From Sinonovacula constricta (lineage: Eukaryota; Mollusca; Bivalvia; Cardiida; Solecurtidae), in assembly GCA_007844125.1 (NCBI GenBank), contig CM017572.1, positions 29,017,008 through 29,081,007 of the forward strand: 64,000 bases of DNA. Direction: 5' to 3'. The notes under the pieces are model-generated. The model ran no database searches. It was not told where the DNA came from and was given only the letters and a program-made list of their open reading frames with translations. Shown piece by piece: positions 1 to 13,193 of this stretch (the first letter of the stretch is position 1; every line of letters starts with the position of its first letter). A program made the translations under genes and the position numbers.

Positions 1-858
1 TTGACAGCACATGACTTACTTCACACCATAAGCTTGACATATACCCACCACAGTTTTTTTTGAAACAGCTCCTTACGTACAGCTCAGCATGACCTCAGGC
101 AAGATGTAAAATGTACCTCATATTTTGTGATTTAAGTGCTCAAATATTCAATGTAAAAGACAACAAGTATCAACAAGAATGTACATTCCAACTCTTATTA
201 TTTCAATTATACACGCTCAACATAGCAGTAATAGTAGTACAAAAAATGTTTGGGTACGGAACATCTAAAGCTGTAGGTACTGAACGACTGGTACGAACGG
301 GATCAAGTACGGAACGTCTGGAAACTGTGTTGGATGTCAAGCCAAATATCTCTACAAGAAAGAGCCAGGATGTGAGACATCCAAGGCACCGTAGAGAGCA
401 TGCTCTTTAAATATTTAGATGACTATCCTGGGAACTAAACACTCTCTTACTCTGTTGATTAATTACATAAACATTTGACAGTAATGAACCATAACTCTGA
501 TTGGAAATGGAGTATTTTTGCTACGTTGTTTGTTTTCCTTGTTCTCTGCTACATCTGTATTTACAGACTGCATTTCTAAAATCGGTATACTCTGTTTCTT
601 TTGTTAAACAAAACTTTGCCAAACAGCTAATTTTTTATGCTACCTTTTATAATTGCAAGCTTCACTTTATTGTTGCAAGCTTCCCAGTTAAAAAAGCCGA
701 AATACTCGTTTCTTTTCTCTGGAAAGGGCAACAGAGAACACCATAGAAATCTTGTTATTGACTGCTACATTATTGTGCCTGTAAAAAAATGCATTCCATA
801 AGAGGCACCGCTCTCAAGAGCTTCGGCAACAATGATCACTCATCTCAAAAGGCATTAA
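1..858. other. AT-rich intergenic sequence, no gene seen
   Basis: There are short open frames only, with no recognisable domain, no splice context and no match elsewhere in the window. Confidence 0.5.
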
Positions 859-1329
859 AGGTGGTACCCGACAGTTTGGACAAAAAACATATTCAATAAA
901 CATCTTAACAAATTATTGTTACCTGAACAGATCTTGCAAAATGCTGTTTATTGATGTCTGGAAACTGTACCATAACGCCACAATTGTCATTACATACATG
1001 TCTTTCCTATCTGAGCCACGCTGCACAGTAAGCTATTTTTTAAACTAAGACAACCATGTGACCACTTATGTTTTAGCTCATCTATGTCATCTGCTGTGAT
1101 GTCGATGTCTATTTTTAGCAGAAATCCCAATGGTACTCATCTATAGATTTGAAAAGAACATTTTAAGTGTTGATTAATGAGTTTTACTGCCCGAAATTGA
1201 GATACTGTTGAAAGTCAAAGCTTAGACTAATTTATGCGCGATGTTTTCCTAGAGAAATTATGCACAAATACCCCAGATGTCAGATATTGTTACATATATA
1301 AGATATAGGCAAACTGTCAGATACCACAT
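859..1329 (+). mobile_element. TTAA-flanked MITE, copy 1
   Basis: The 471-bp element has terminal inverted repeats starting AGGTGGTACCCGACAGTTT on the left, with the inverse of AAACTGTCAGATACCACAT on the right. TTAA flanks both ends (855-858 and 1330-1333). The interior matches copies at 28889 and 56285, but the flanks differ, so this is an independent insertion. No coding capacity. TTAA targets are known for piggyBac and Sola3 superfamilies; assignment is inference. Confidence 0.75.
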
Positions 1330-1333
1330 TTAA

Positions 1334-2624
1334 AATGTACATATTTTTTGTTGAGATTAAGGTACACTTATTTGGAAATGTCCCTTTACCCCGGGCAAAG
1401 CCATGATCTCCTGCTCTGGAGTCAGGTCACTGGAGGGCACAACCAACCTAGCAACTAGTTGACAGCTTTTGGGAATGACATATACTTGACTTGCCTTGAT
1501 TTAGGAATGTTAGGAATTTTTAGTTTACTTGATATTTGTTTTAAGCTGAATCAATTTTCACCAATACATGAGAAAATACATAGGTTTCAGTATTAAATTA
1601 GCCACTAAACATAAAAAATGACATATACACCGTAACAGGCATGTTTGAAGAAGTACCTTTGAATCTTGAGACATGTGCAAGGTACAAGGGCTTCACAAAC
1701 TTAATTTTTTTGGTCACACGGTTTTCATGCATGCATGTAAATTGTAATTACCAAAAATGCAGCAGATAGACAAACTAAATAATGTTTAAATAATTCATGT
1801 TAAAATATGCTATTTTACATAGCAGATAGTTTAGATATAAGAACAACTATGTGAAAAACATCGGCAACAAGATTTTTCATCACTTGTTTGTTTGAAACAC
1901 ATTTTTATTCTCGTTTTGGTAACTACTCACACTAGAGTAAACAATGTAGTATGAAAGATACCAATGGCAGCTTGAATATGAAAAGTCTTTTGAGGTCTCG
2001 ATATATACGTACAGAAAAGTCTGCGAATCACAGTTTTCTTTTTTATTCTGTTTTTTTTTTTAAATCAATCACAGCAACACAATTATGCTATTATGGTCAG
2101 GTATTAATAGTGGGCACATTTCTGAAAAGAATCAGCCCACACTACAGGTCAGATGTAACACCTACCCACATGAGTTGTTTTCCTCAGCCAGTCAAATAAG
2201 ATACAAACCCATGCTGTTAGGGGATGAACAGCCACAATGTGGTTTATAACCACCTAGCTACAACAGACTTTGATGATGATGGTAAAAAAGTAAACTCATT
2301 GCACTTACAACTTATGTTGACTTTTGTTGAGCCATTTAAAAATGATAATATTTTTATTTTATTGCAGGGTCATGTTTGAGAAGTAAGGACAGACCAGTGT
2401 GTGTGAATAATAACCTCATTACATCAAGTCTGCAAAAGTCAATGGTGGCAACTTCAGGGAGAATGACAACCCTATTCATAGAGCAAGAAAACAAACAATG
2501 TAAATATGCATGTACCTTTAAATGACAATATTTATGAGTGTGTATTACTTATTTTTCTTTGTTTATTCAGAAAATGTAGAAAAAAGTACTTATATTTGTG
2601 ATGTGTTTCTTCTTCTGCCGTTTT
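1334..2624. other. AT-rich intergenic sequence, no gene seen
   Basis: No open frame above about 80 codons with plausible composition and no repeat recognised. Confidence 0.45.
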
Positions 2625-3260
2625 TATACACCAGTCAAAGTCTGGATGTATTATGGGATCACCCATGGCGGGCAGGCGCTGTCCTGATGTTTGTCCGAAG
2701 CATAACTCCAACACTATCAAAGCTTTTTACTTGAAACTTCTTCAAAGGTGGATAGATCTCATTGAGACGAAGTGCAGAACACAAGAACTGTCAATGCATC
2801 TCATAATGTTGGAGTTATTGCCCTTTGTTTAATTTTCTTGTCCGGAGCATAACTCCTACGTTATTAAAGCTATTTACTTGAAACTTGATACATAGATAGG
2901 TATTATTGAGATGGAGTGTATTGCACAAGCACCGTAGCTCTGTACTTCATGATTTTGGAGTTATGCCCCTTTATTTAATTTTCTTGTCCGGAGCATAACT
3001 CCCTATGTTATCAAAGCATTTGATTTGAAACTTCACAGGTGGATAGGTATTATTTAGACTGAGTGCAGTGCACCGTCACTGTACACTTAATGATTTTGGA
3101 GTTATTACCCTTAGTTCAATTTTCGTACTTTATGTCTGGACCATACTCCCACATTATCAAAGCTATTGACTTGAAGCTTTATAAGTGAATAGATGTTACT
3201 GAAACAGAGTGCAGTGCACAAGAGCCGTCACTCTCCTCTTCTTATTTTTGAATAATGCCC
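2625..3260 (+). repeat. Tandem ~146-bp repeat element
   Basis: About four copies of a unit containing CCGGAGCATAACTCC, TATCAAAGCT.TTTACTTGAAACTT and GAGTTAT.CCCTTT start near 2694, 2841, 2987 and 3137. The left edge carries ATTATGGGATCACCCATGGC. The same element lies inverted at 47150-47590 with the same edge motif, so it is a dispersed element rather than a local expansion. Confidence 0.7.
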
Positions 3261-3319
3261 CTTTCTGCACAAATGCCATTTCTCTCAAGTAAATGTTTGT
3301 ATATTTGATGGTATTCCCC

Positions 3320-3520
3320 TTTGGTTTGTTTTCTCAATTACCCAGATTGCAGCCCACAATCATGCCAGAGTGCATTGCACAACAGTGCACAGCAGTCTGA
3401 CAGATTAAAGATTTTCTTAAGTTCTACTTTAATTTCAGGTTTTCTTGCATTAACCCAGAGTGCAGTCCAAAACTTTGCTATACTGCCTTGCACAAGATTG
3501 CACAGCAGTTTGTTTCAAAT
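3320..3520 (+). repeat. Dispersed repeat fragment (inverse-related to 23600-23700)
   Basis: A module with CAATTACCCAGA, AGAGTGCATTGCACAACAG and TCTACTTTAATTTCAG appears here, partly twice. In opposite orientation it occurs near 23610-23700. Non-coding, and the family is not recognised. Confidence 0.4.
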
Positions 3521-4009
3521 TATCCTATTGACGGACGTATTTTGCTCTGCCTTGCCGTACTCTTGTTAAGCTTTTATTTTGTGTTGTGTGTGTGTGTGAA
3601 CATAATGATCCATCTGCAGTTAATTTTAATTTCAGAAATTGGTCCCAGAACTGATATGGACACAGAGGTCATTCTTCATTCTGTAGTAAAGTGCATCTTC
3701 AAACCCCTTCCAGAGATCACTGAGGGATCAAATACAGTGGTGGTTCATTTGGAAACCATAAATCTCAGTAAGCTTTTTAACAGTATTTAGCTATATTTGT
3801 TTTCTTTTACCTAACTTAGTAATTTTTTTCTTTTTTCTGTTAAGATTACTGAACAAAGAGGAAGAAAACATGTGTCAGGGGCTCACAACCCAGGACTATA
3901 TGCAATAAATGTGAATACTGACTGTGCTAACACATTCTTCTTCACACAGCTACAATATCATAGCTGAAGAAACTGAAAGAAACATTTGAAATATTACTTT
4001 CTTTGAGTG

Positions 4010-4210
4010 AGGGGTCCAGGGGTTGGGTCACAGACTTATAACACCTCTGACCACTCGACCTATCACTGTGTGGCTTCAAGTGCCGGTCAGGGCGAAAGAC
4101 TTCATTTGGGAAGGTCTTCCGGCTGACCTGCAGTGCGTTGGTGGTTCTACCCAGACATTTGCCTGACGTCTTCCTCTACCAAAATAGCTGGATGTTGCTA
4201 TAATGACCAA
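4010..4210 (+). mobile_element. tRNA-derived SINE, family 2, copy 1
   Basis: The tRNA-like head has a degenerate internal promoter (B-box-like GTGGCTTCAAGTGCC). It is followed by a body with GGAAGGTCTTCCGGCTGACCTG and ends AAAATAGCTGGATGTTGCTATAATGACC (split here: AAAATAGCTGG, then ATGTTGCTATAATGACC). The same body recurs at 7137, 10113 and 20140, all plus strand. Confidence 0.65.
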
Positions 4211-4411
4211 AATTTTGTTGCTTTAATTTATTTCAAAAACAAACTTTCTATGCACATTAGGAATTTGAAACAATAAGAGGTAAAACAGTGGGGACAAGGA
4301 AATCAGTTTTGGCAGTAGCAAGATTTGAACTCAAGCCATCATTTTGAAAAGCCAGTACCCTAACTACTGACCTAAAGAGTCAACTCCCTAAGGCCTAAAA
4401 AGAGGTTTGTT

Positions 4412-4733
4412 TTCGGTTTGTTTGTTTATTGGGTTTATCGTCCCACTAACAGTATTTCAGTTATCTGGAGACAGTGTCCACTTGAAGTAGATATAGTGCT
4501 GCCTGCACTGTGTATAGCATATCGTGAACACCTGGCATGATACCACACCCAGTCACATTATCCTGACACCGGGCCAACCAGTTGTGGAACTACCCTTATA
4601 TTTGCTTGAGCATTAGCAAACGAGCTATACCACTACCATTTTAACGACTTTGGTATGTCGCGGCCCGGGATCGAACCCGGGGCCACCCGTACCTGGAGCC
4701 GACGCTCTACCGATTGCGCTACCAGGTCCGGTC
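4412..4733 (-). mobile_element. tRNA-derived SINE, family 1, copy 1
   Basis: On the minus strand the head reads like a tRNA, with an A box around GGTAGCGCAATCGGTAGAG and B box GGTTCGATCCC. The body has CGCGACATACCAAAGTCGTT and GACACC/GTGTCAGGATAATGTGACTGG, and the tail has GGGACGATAAACCCAATAAAC. Five copies lie in the window. The flanks GTTTGTTTTCGGTTT (4403) and GTTTGTTTCCGTTTG (4735) may be a decayed target-site duplication. Confidence 0.75.
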
Positions 4734-4739
4734 TGTTTG

Positions 4740-7136
4740 TTTCCGTTTGACCGTATATTTTACCTGCAGAGTCAAACATTTTTAAGTAAAAAAATTGGCA
4801 TCTGTATTTACTTCCAAATTAAGCATTTTCCATTGTAATTTTACAATGCAATAGTTCTTATGCACAGTGGCAGGAAATTGTCTGCATCGATTGGACGATT
4901 GGCTCAATGTCATATTGATCGGATGTATACGTCTAAATGATAGAGACCATCAGTGCGACCCGGTGCAGAGTTAAATTGTACCATATAAACAATGTTGTCG
5001 GTACAAGGTATATTATATGTAAATGCATGGTCAGTCTCTATCAAACATCTTTCTCTGTGAATAGAAAGTCACTTCTGATACTAACTTCTCGAACGGTGAT
5101 TTTATTAAAGGTTCTTTAAGTTACACTATTCTATATATACCAAATAAATAGTAAAATATTAAAGCATAGGACAGGAACATACTAATTGGTCATGTCAACT
5201 GGTATTAGTGTTGTTTTATAAAAAAAAACACAAAAGACAACAACAAAAAACCTACCGCCCATATTTTTCAGGGCATGTAACCAGAAACAAACCCCTTTTT
5301 TTTGCCTAATGCAGTTGTCAGATTTTATGCATGATTCCTTCGCATATTTGAGTTTAGTGATGCTGAAAAACAAAATTTAACTTGTTTTTAACTGTCAATA
5401 ATACTTTTATGTTACAGGTCTTTCAGTACTTGGTGTCGGGCTGTGAAAGAATAGAGGTCCAGTTGATGCTACTTCGATATGCGAAGTACTAGAGGATTAC
5501 CTGGCAAGAACAGTCAGCCATTGACATTAGAGTTAATCACATCACGGCATTGCAGGCATATCAGCTTTTTTCCCAAAGACATTATTCAGGTGTACTGGTA
5601 TATCTGATTTATAGTGCAAGATTTTCACTCTTTGTCCAACTGTGTTTTATTTAGTATCAATTATTGATATATCTTGCCTATTTCAGATAATTCCACTCTA
5701 TGCTAAAGACAAAATTCCTATGTATTTAACCTTTTAACTCATTTATTGCTGTTAATTTTAAAAGTCATTTAATCTACATTTTTGATGTTATTATATTTTA
5801 ACACTTGATGAACATGTCAAAATGTAAGTGGACCAGTGGAAAACATCCAAGTTCTGTTGAAATTAATGAGAAAATTTACAAATAAAAGATAAACAAATAT
5901 TTTATGCTGTTGTCTGTTTTTAACATATTCCACACTTGTTCTTCTGTGTATCACTATACATTGGAATCAAAGATAAACAGACTGTTTTCTGTTTTATGTA
6001 ACAGATGTAAGACAGGATACCGTTCTCAACATGCATTAAACTCATCCTGTTCTATTATTTTGACCAGTGACATTCAGGAATAAGTTTTCAGGAGTTTTCA
6101 TTATAAAACAGCTTCGACAGATGTATTTGTCTCATCTTTAGTTAACTGCTATTGCTTTTGGGGCTCGTGTAGCCATTCCGAGACCGGAAATAGAGATTTA
6201 TCAACGTCCTTTTTACAACAGCGTAGTTAAGCTGCCTTCCCTGGCCTTCGTGCAGGTAATACACTTCTTTGCCGGTTAATTTGCGTTTGGATTGGCCTTA
6301 GATTCGTTGACAGCGCTGCCACAAAGCCAGTAAGGAAGATTCACCAGACAAACGACGATGATTAGTTTACAAATATCTTAATAAACAAGCAAAACAATGG
6401 CGACACTAAAACAAAGGGAGAGATCTCTACCGATCCCAATCAAGACGGACACAGTCAACTATTATTATGTTGGCGCATGCTAATATATGATATTAATAAG
6501 TAAAACAGACCAGTTAACTTATAAGCTGAAAAATATAAATGTGGATGTAGAAAAGAAAGACAACCAACACATAAATGAATAGAATTTCTCCAAATCAATT
6601 TGTTCTAATAAATATGACATTATTTGTTGACTAAGTGGCACACATTTGAAAACATTTGCATTTAAATCTGTCCAGGCATAAAGTGTATGCTGGGAACTTT
6701 ACCATGATGATAAAATTTGCTTCAGAACTCTTAATTTTTCTATGTAGCCTAGGTATAAGTAAAAAAATTAAAATGCCTTATCACATTTTTCTTAATAACA
6801 GTAAACCCCTGCAATTGACATTTAACAATATAAATACCAGTAATAGAAGTAATGTTTATAAATATTTTACAAGTCAAACGAAGCTTAATAATACAATAGG
6901 CATGTATACAAATAAAGCATGCTACAGTCACATTCTGTGATCAAAATTTGTTAAGAAAACTATGCAACTGCTGCGGCGTTTCCTTCTGAACCTAAGAAAT
7001 AGTGTGTAACTACCCAAAACAATAAGTCGGTAAAACACAGGCTGGCCAAACATTTTTTATTAAAATAAGATGCACGTAACATACAATCACATTATGCTAA
7101 ATTATTTTTGGTAACTTCTTTAAATAAATATATTTG
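4740..7136. other. AT-rich intergenic sequence, no gene seen
   Basis: Short frames only. Nothing was recognised on either strand, and no match to the duplicated units was found. Confidence 0.45.
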
Positions 7137-7252
7137 GTTCCCTTGGCATAGTGGTTGAGTCGCTGATTTGTAACTCCTGACTGCTTAGCCTCTCACCGCG
7201 TGGGTTCAAGTACTGCTCGGGGCGAAGTACTCAATGTGAGGTCTTCCAGCTG
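7137..7252 (+). mobile_element. tRNA-derived SINE, family 2, copy 2 (truncated body)
   Basis: The head is GGCATAGTGGTTGAGTCGC with B-box-like GGGTTCAAGTA, followed by GGGGCGAAGTACTCAATGTG and GGTCTTCCAGCTGATTAA. Only about 115 bp is kept. It sits exactly at the left limit of homology with the tail of unit B. Confidence 0.6.
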
Positions 7253-7560
7253 ATTAAACATAATTATATACTAGTATATATATAGAATTAAGGAAACTTA
7301 CGCACAAAGGGTACCTAGATAAACAAAGCACCCCCCCCCCCCCCCCCCCCCTGCAAATTATATGATGGTACATGTACATGTATTAAAGCACATTAAAACA
7401 ACAATGAATGAAAGTGGTAGTATGTAATTATATAACGGACCAAAACACGATGCAATTATTTTACTTAATTGTTGAAAAGCAAACATAACAACATATTATA
7501 GAGTAAACCACTCCGGATGATAACAAAGTATTTTGGCATTAAATTAATTCAATTTTGTTG
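7253..7560. repeat. Tail of a preceding duplication unit
   Basis: It matches the end of unit B (about 59910-60175 and 60760-60780), including the segments AAACTTACGCACAAAG and AAAGTGGTAGTATGTAATT. The match stops at the SINE ending near 7252. It shows that another, possibly truncated, copy once lay to the left. Confidence 0.6.
7331..7351 (+). repeat. Poly(C) tract
   Basis: Twenty-one C in a row. The length may be unreliable in the assembly. Confidence 0.8.
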
Positions 7561-8459
7561 CAGACAATTAATATTTGTATTTGTTTTTCAAGAAAAAATA
7601 AATAAAAACTGATACCGCAATAAACAGAAAGAAAACAATCAACAGAAACATATATCTTTGTCTTCAACATGAGCCTTGGAGGGATAGGTCAATAGGTCTG
7701 TAAATCCCAGATATGTGGGTGAAATATATTATCATATCCACCAAATGATGGCAGTGTATTAGAAAATGGTACACTTCTGAATTGCATGTAATTATTGGAT
7801 GCTAATTTCAAAGTCTGCCATGTTTCTCATTCATGACTTAAAGATTTTTTTATTAATCAAAGACTGAAAGTGGGCTCATATCAGGTAGCTAGTTTTTTGG
7901 AACCTATTTAAATAGCAGTGTGAAAATGTTTTTAGTTAAGTCAGGATTATTAAGTGTTTACAGTTGGGTTGGACACCTCATGAACAATGTTTCAATGTTT
8001 ACATGAGACAGATATAGCACTACATGTGATATCACCATGATAGCATGTAGCAATGGAACAATCCACTAACATGAGCTACTGTGACCTTTAAGTTACTAAA
8101 TGAAACAGGACAAAATATGTGTTATTTCTTTTATTATATTTATTTATTTACTTTACCTTATTTATTACATTTAAAGAAAGCAGAACTGTTTATTCAATAA
8201 AACATTTGAGTAAAATTATAATTGTAAATTAAATTGCCATCACAAAATATGCTATATAAACGAATGTTTACTTCATGCAGGTGGATGTTTATCATTTACA
8301 AAGAGGCTTCAAAAAGGAACTACAATCTGATTCCCACCTTCCGAGACAACTTGAAGATGGTGTATCATACCATGTCTCAAATTTTAAAATGATTTCATAG
8401 TTCAATTCTGATATATAATGCACAAAAATTAACTTAATCCTGATGTGAAAGCGATTATG
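7561..8459. repeat. Lead block of the duplication unit, copy A
   Basis: It matches 32221-33495 and 60781-62136 (for example GAGCCTTGGAGGGATAGGTC, and CAAAAAGGAACTACAATCTG). It lacks two stretches of about 300 and 220 bp that B and C share, so copy A probably lost them. No coding capacity. Confidence 0.75.
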
Positions 8460-9455
8460 CCACAAACATAGTTGCCATGACGTTAATAGGCCTCTTTCTT
8501 TGGCAATAAATATTGCTGCCTTGGAGATATTATGCCCTATACATTACCTGCATAGATTTATTGTGGCCTAGACAGTACTGCTATGGAGTTATTATGCCCT
8601 TAACATTACTGCCGTGATGATATTATGCAACAAACATTACTTCCATGGAGTTATTATCCCATAAATGACGTTCTTCGGCAATAACTCATATAAACATTAT
8701 GCCCTATACATTGGTGCCATGACGTTATTTATGCCCAGTTAATTTCTGCCATGACATTATTATGGCCAATACATTGCTGCCATGACGTTATTATGCAGTA
8801 TTCATTTCTTTCATGACGTCAGTATGCCCTTTACATTGCTGCCATGAAGTTATTATGCCCTAACATTGCTGCAATGACGTTTTTTTACCATATACATTGC
8901 TGCCATGACGTTATTATGCCCTATATATGGTGCCATGACGTTATCATGTCATATACATTGCTGCCATGACGTTATCATGCCAATAAATTGCTGCCATGAC
9001 GTTATTATGCAGTATACAATTCTTTCATGACGTCAGTATGCCCTATACTTTGCTGCCATGACGTTATTATGCCCTATACATTGCTGCCATGACGTTATTA
9101 TGGCATATACATTGCTGCCATGACGTTATTTTACCCTTTACATTGCTGCTATGACGTTATTATGGCATACAATTGCTGCCATGACATTATCATGCCAATA
9201 AATTGCTGCCATGACGTCATTATATCCTATACATTGCTTTCATGACGTTACTATGCCCCATACATTGTTGTCATGACGTTATTATGTCCTATACATTGCT
9301 GTCATGACGTTATCATGCCCTATACATTGCCGCCATGACGTTATCATGCCTATACATTGCTGCCATGCCATACTTTGCCGTCCTGGAGTTATTATGCTCT
9401 TTACAGTACTATCATTACGTTTTTATGTCCTATACATTGCTGCCATGATGCTGAT
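8458..9455 (+). repeat. 31-bp minisatellite array, unit A
   Basis: About 32 units built on ATGACGTTATTATGCCCTAT plus ACATTGCTGCC. The first one or two units are of the CCACAAACATAG type, followed by a junction with GGCAATAAATATTGCTGCC, then type-2 units. Scattered TGACGTCA occurs. Short open frames here are by-products. Confidence 0.8.
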
Positions 9456-10112
9456 TTTATTTGTACGTGTTGTTTTAAAACCGACTTGTTATTATACCTA
9501 TAAACTGCAGGCTGTGGTTGAATTTGATGTATAAGAGGTTGTTACTACATGTTTGTATTTTATTCGGCAATTAATAAGTGCATAAACGGAATATTAACTG
9601 ATCAGCTATTCTCAAGGTGTAATGCCTGCATAAAATTTTTGTACATCGTACGTTCGTCGCACTTGCGCGACTTGGCTAAAAAATAACAACGAACCTATAC
9701 AGATGACCGAACTGTTGTTATACAAAAGTCGCAGTTAAAAATGCAAGTACTTTTTAAAATTTTAAACGGTATCATACTTTTATAATATATCTCTCCACAT
9801 GTTTACATCAAGTTTTAATTGAAATTTGATTATTGTTTACCTTTAGTTAAACTCTCGTAAATAACTTCTTTACTATTTTGATAAATAACTCGTCGATAGA
9901 AACCAGCAGATTGAAAGGAGTTACTACTAATTTAAAAGGTGTATTTTAAATGTTAATCCTTGCTATAATTAATAAAAGGAATTACTTCAGTATTCAAGAA
10001 GATATCACTAGAGCAATTGTTTTACGCGACCTCCTCCACAACCTGACCTCACAAAGCGGTGTAGCGTCTCTTAACTTAATTCTGTTGACATTGGTCGTCA
10101 TTTTAAAATTAT
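9456..10112. other. Sequence between the 31-bp array and a SINE, no gene seen
   Basis: Unit B has different sequence at this place, so the alignment breaks here. Nothing recognised. Confidence 0.4.
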
Positions 10113-10310
10113 AGGGCGCCCGTGGCGTAGTGGTAATCGCCGATTTGTTATTCCACTGACTGCTCGACTACTTAGCCTCATTTCGTGTTGGTTCGAGTCT
10201 ATTTCAAAAGACTTAATTTGGGAAGGTCTTCTAGCTGAACTAAGGTGCGCCGGTTGTTCGACTCGAGACATTTATCCCCCACTAAAAATAGCTGGACGTC
10301 GCTATAATGA
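10113..10310 (+). mobile_element. tRNA-derived SINE, family 2, copy 3
   Basis: Best-preserved head of the family: GGGCGCCCGTGGCGTAGTGG (A box) and GTTGGTTCGAGTCTA (B box). The body has GGGAAGGTCTTCTAGCTGA and ends TGGACGTCGCTATAATGACC. Absent from the matching place in unit B. Confidence 0.65.
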
Positions 10311-10534
10311 CCATGATTGATCGTTGAGGGGAAAACGAATTCCTAAGTAAAAAATAAACACCGAAAAATGATTAAAGATTCATAGTGGATAAAAGTAATG
10401 ATATATTTGTAAAAAAAAATCAAACGAAGCGTTGACCTTACGCTTGAGTAAGATACTTAAGGTAATAAAGTAAGCGAACTCATATAAACGTTTTGAAATC
10501 CTTAAATATTAAGTTTAAAACATTACTCTCGGGG

Positions 10535-13030
10535 GTGGTAACCCTCGACCCTCCCAATCTCGTTCATTAACGCGAGAGTTGACAATTTTCAAATTAATAT
10601 TTAAACGATCTCCTACATATATATTATAGTGTGTGATTTAACATTTACAATGCGTTGGGATATTTATACCAGTAAGACATGACTTTATGTTGTTGTTTTA
10701 AATTAATATTTACAATACTGTCTTCATCCCTAGCAAAATTTAGTGTTTGGAAAATATCGCTAGGGTTAGTTAAAGCAAACTGATTCTTTTTCTGGGTTGG
10801 AGGTTATGGGGATTTCACTGACCAAATGACCAAAATCATACATTAAATAGTTTATTATATATATAGAGTTTAGCTACTTAAAGAAGAAAAAAAAAACACA
10901 AAACAAACACAAGATATATAGTTTGGCATCTCTATCAAACACAGGTTTTACATTCTACATTCAAATTCATGTCCATAAGTGGGGATATTCTTATGGTCTA
11001 TTCGATGTACCAAACATCTACAAGTTTAAGCTATACTCTAACAACAATTCACAATTCCAATAAAATCATTGGTATCACATTTTAAATAGTTAATGAGCAT
11101 AAAGGCTCCATTCAGGAAGCAATGGTTTGTTCATATATAAAGAACGCTTCTATTGAGTTCTCACCAAAACTTTCATCAAATCTATAGAAAACGTATCGCA
11201 TTTGGTCCTCTATTGAATTTTTTCCTCGATTAACGCCAGATCACGTATGCGGCATTCTAGAAATCGACAACTTCACGGGAAAGCAGTCCCCTGGCCCTCC
11301 TAGTAGCAAATGTATGCAACTGAACTTATTTTATTTATTTTTTTGCTAAAAGCGTTTTGGGCGAAATTTAAGAAAAAAGTCATTCATTTGTGTATAGTCG
11401 TCAACAGAATCGATTGTAATCAGGCTAAGCTAAGTGTAAATAATAAAATGGACAATATTTAGCTTGACAGTGACACAATATTAAAAAACAAAAACAAAAA
11501 ACAAAGCAAAACAAAAAACAACATGTAGTACGAAACATGTACACAAACACTGTATGTTAAACTATCTCCTGACCGCTTTAAACACGTTATTTTCTTAAAA
11601 CATACCAACAACAAATCAATAAAGACAATTTAACAATTTTCGATTGTACATACATCTTCATTGACACATTTGTTCATAAATAGATAATTGACGAACTGGG
11701 TAAAACTGGTGCAATATTTTCCTTGTAATTTCATATCAATATTATTAATTCAAGTTCAGATTGTGTGTAGGTTGGAAGATGGGGGTGCAAGGAACACCGA
11801 TAAAACTAAAATACATAACATCAATTCACGTTTAAAGACTGGTGAAATTGTACCGATTGTGATCCAAATTTACATCAGAGCACATATCCGCCATTTCAGA
11901 AATCTATTATTTCACAGGTAGCCTGCCATAGACCACCCTAACAGCAAATGTGTTCAACCAAGCTTCGAATACATCGTTAATTGTATCTAAGGGTTATTCA
12001 CCATCTTCTATACGTAATATATGGCAATGGCGTGTAAATAAATCCACAATGATGCAGTGAAGTCGTTTAAATATTTGAAGAAAGTTCACTCCCGCTCGGG
12101 GTAAAATCCTTGATCCGCTCCTGGAATCAAGCACAATTTGGGATATGGAATGACAGGTAAACCGGTATTGTTACATATACACAGAGATTCCTGCATAGCA
12201 TCAACACAGTTACCACAGACAACAGAAACGTGTACTTCTTGCAAATTATATTGATATGAAATGTTAGTAAATCTTTAAATGCAATGTTGTGCACTTTTCT
12301 GACCCGAGATATTTTGGGAAACGCACCTACGAGTATTCCGTAATTGTCCAACGGGGAATGGGGATGGATATGTTTATAAATGGCCGTGTTTATAATGTCG
12401 TACAAAGACAATACATTTTTTTATTGCATAAACTAAAGGAGTTGTAGTTTTATACACAATTCCGCGTACACAAATTGCCCTAGTCGATATAAGTTATGCC
12501 ATATGAATTGTTAATGCACGATTTAGATTAACTGAACTAATTAACATTTTCGATCTGAATATAAACTTTTTACAATTGTCTAAACAAAATAACATTGATA
12601 ATCGATTGACGATTTTTATAACAACTGTCGGACATTATAGCGTTGATAAATATACCGTTACATGTTATACGAACGATAACACACGCATTAAATCAAAAAG
12701 CGAATAGTAGCATGAAATGTTTTGATAGAAAAAATATTAAATTCTGAAGAAACGCCTTATTATTGATGACGTTGCATCTTTTTGTTGAAATTGCGGGAAA
12801 ACGTATTATCCGCATGTGGTGACGTCATATAAATGACGTAATTGTTTTGATGTTGATGTAAAATATACAAACATGGCGAAATGAGATGAAAACATAAACC
12901 TGACTTTCACTAAACATTTAATTGTAGGAACGTTTGTACAAAATATTTAATGGAAATACAACAATACATCAACTACATACTTATCTGTAACATTTACAGC
13001 AGAACAGAGTTTTAAACACACGTTTTAATT
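10535..13030. repeat. 3' flank block of gene A (matches 40225-42970)
   Basis: A conserved non-coding block between the satellite and the gene's 3' end, shared by both units (for example TAAACGATCTCCTACATATA and GAAAATATCGCTAGGGTTAG). Unit B has extra internal duplications (40587-41269). No gene seen on either strand. Confidence 0.65.
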
Positions 13031-13034
13031 TCAT

Positions 13035-13040
13035 TTTATT
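13035..13040 (-). terminator. Probable polyadenylation signal of gene A
   Basis: An AATAAA hexamer on the minus strand lies about 155 nt beyond the stop codon. The same hexamer in the same context (ggAATAAAAtg) lies beyond gene B at 42973-42978. Position and conservation fit a poly(A) signal; use is not proven. Confidence 0.6.
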
Positions 13041-13193
13041 CCTGAACAAAATGTCGATGGAAGATAGTTTTGCTTAAATGATGATTTAATTCCACTTTTA
13101 TAACGAGTCACTAATTCACAAAATGTTACAATCAGCAACGAAAGGAGAAACACAAATGGAAAACAAAATGTCCGGCAATAATTAATACAAACT

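Noticed and set aside
4650..4735. Possible tRNA gene on the minus strand
   Set aside because: The tRNA-like part continues into a conserved 250-bp body found at five places, so it is a SINE head.
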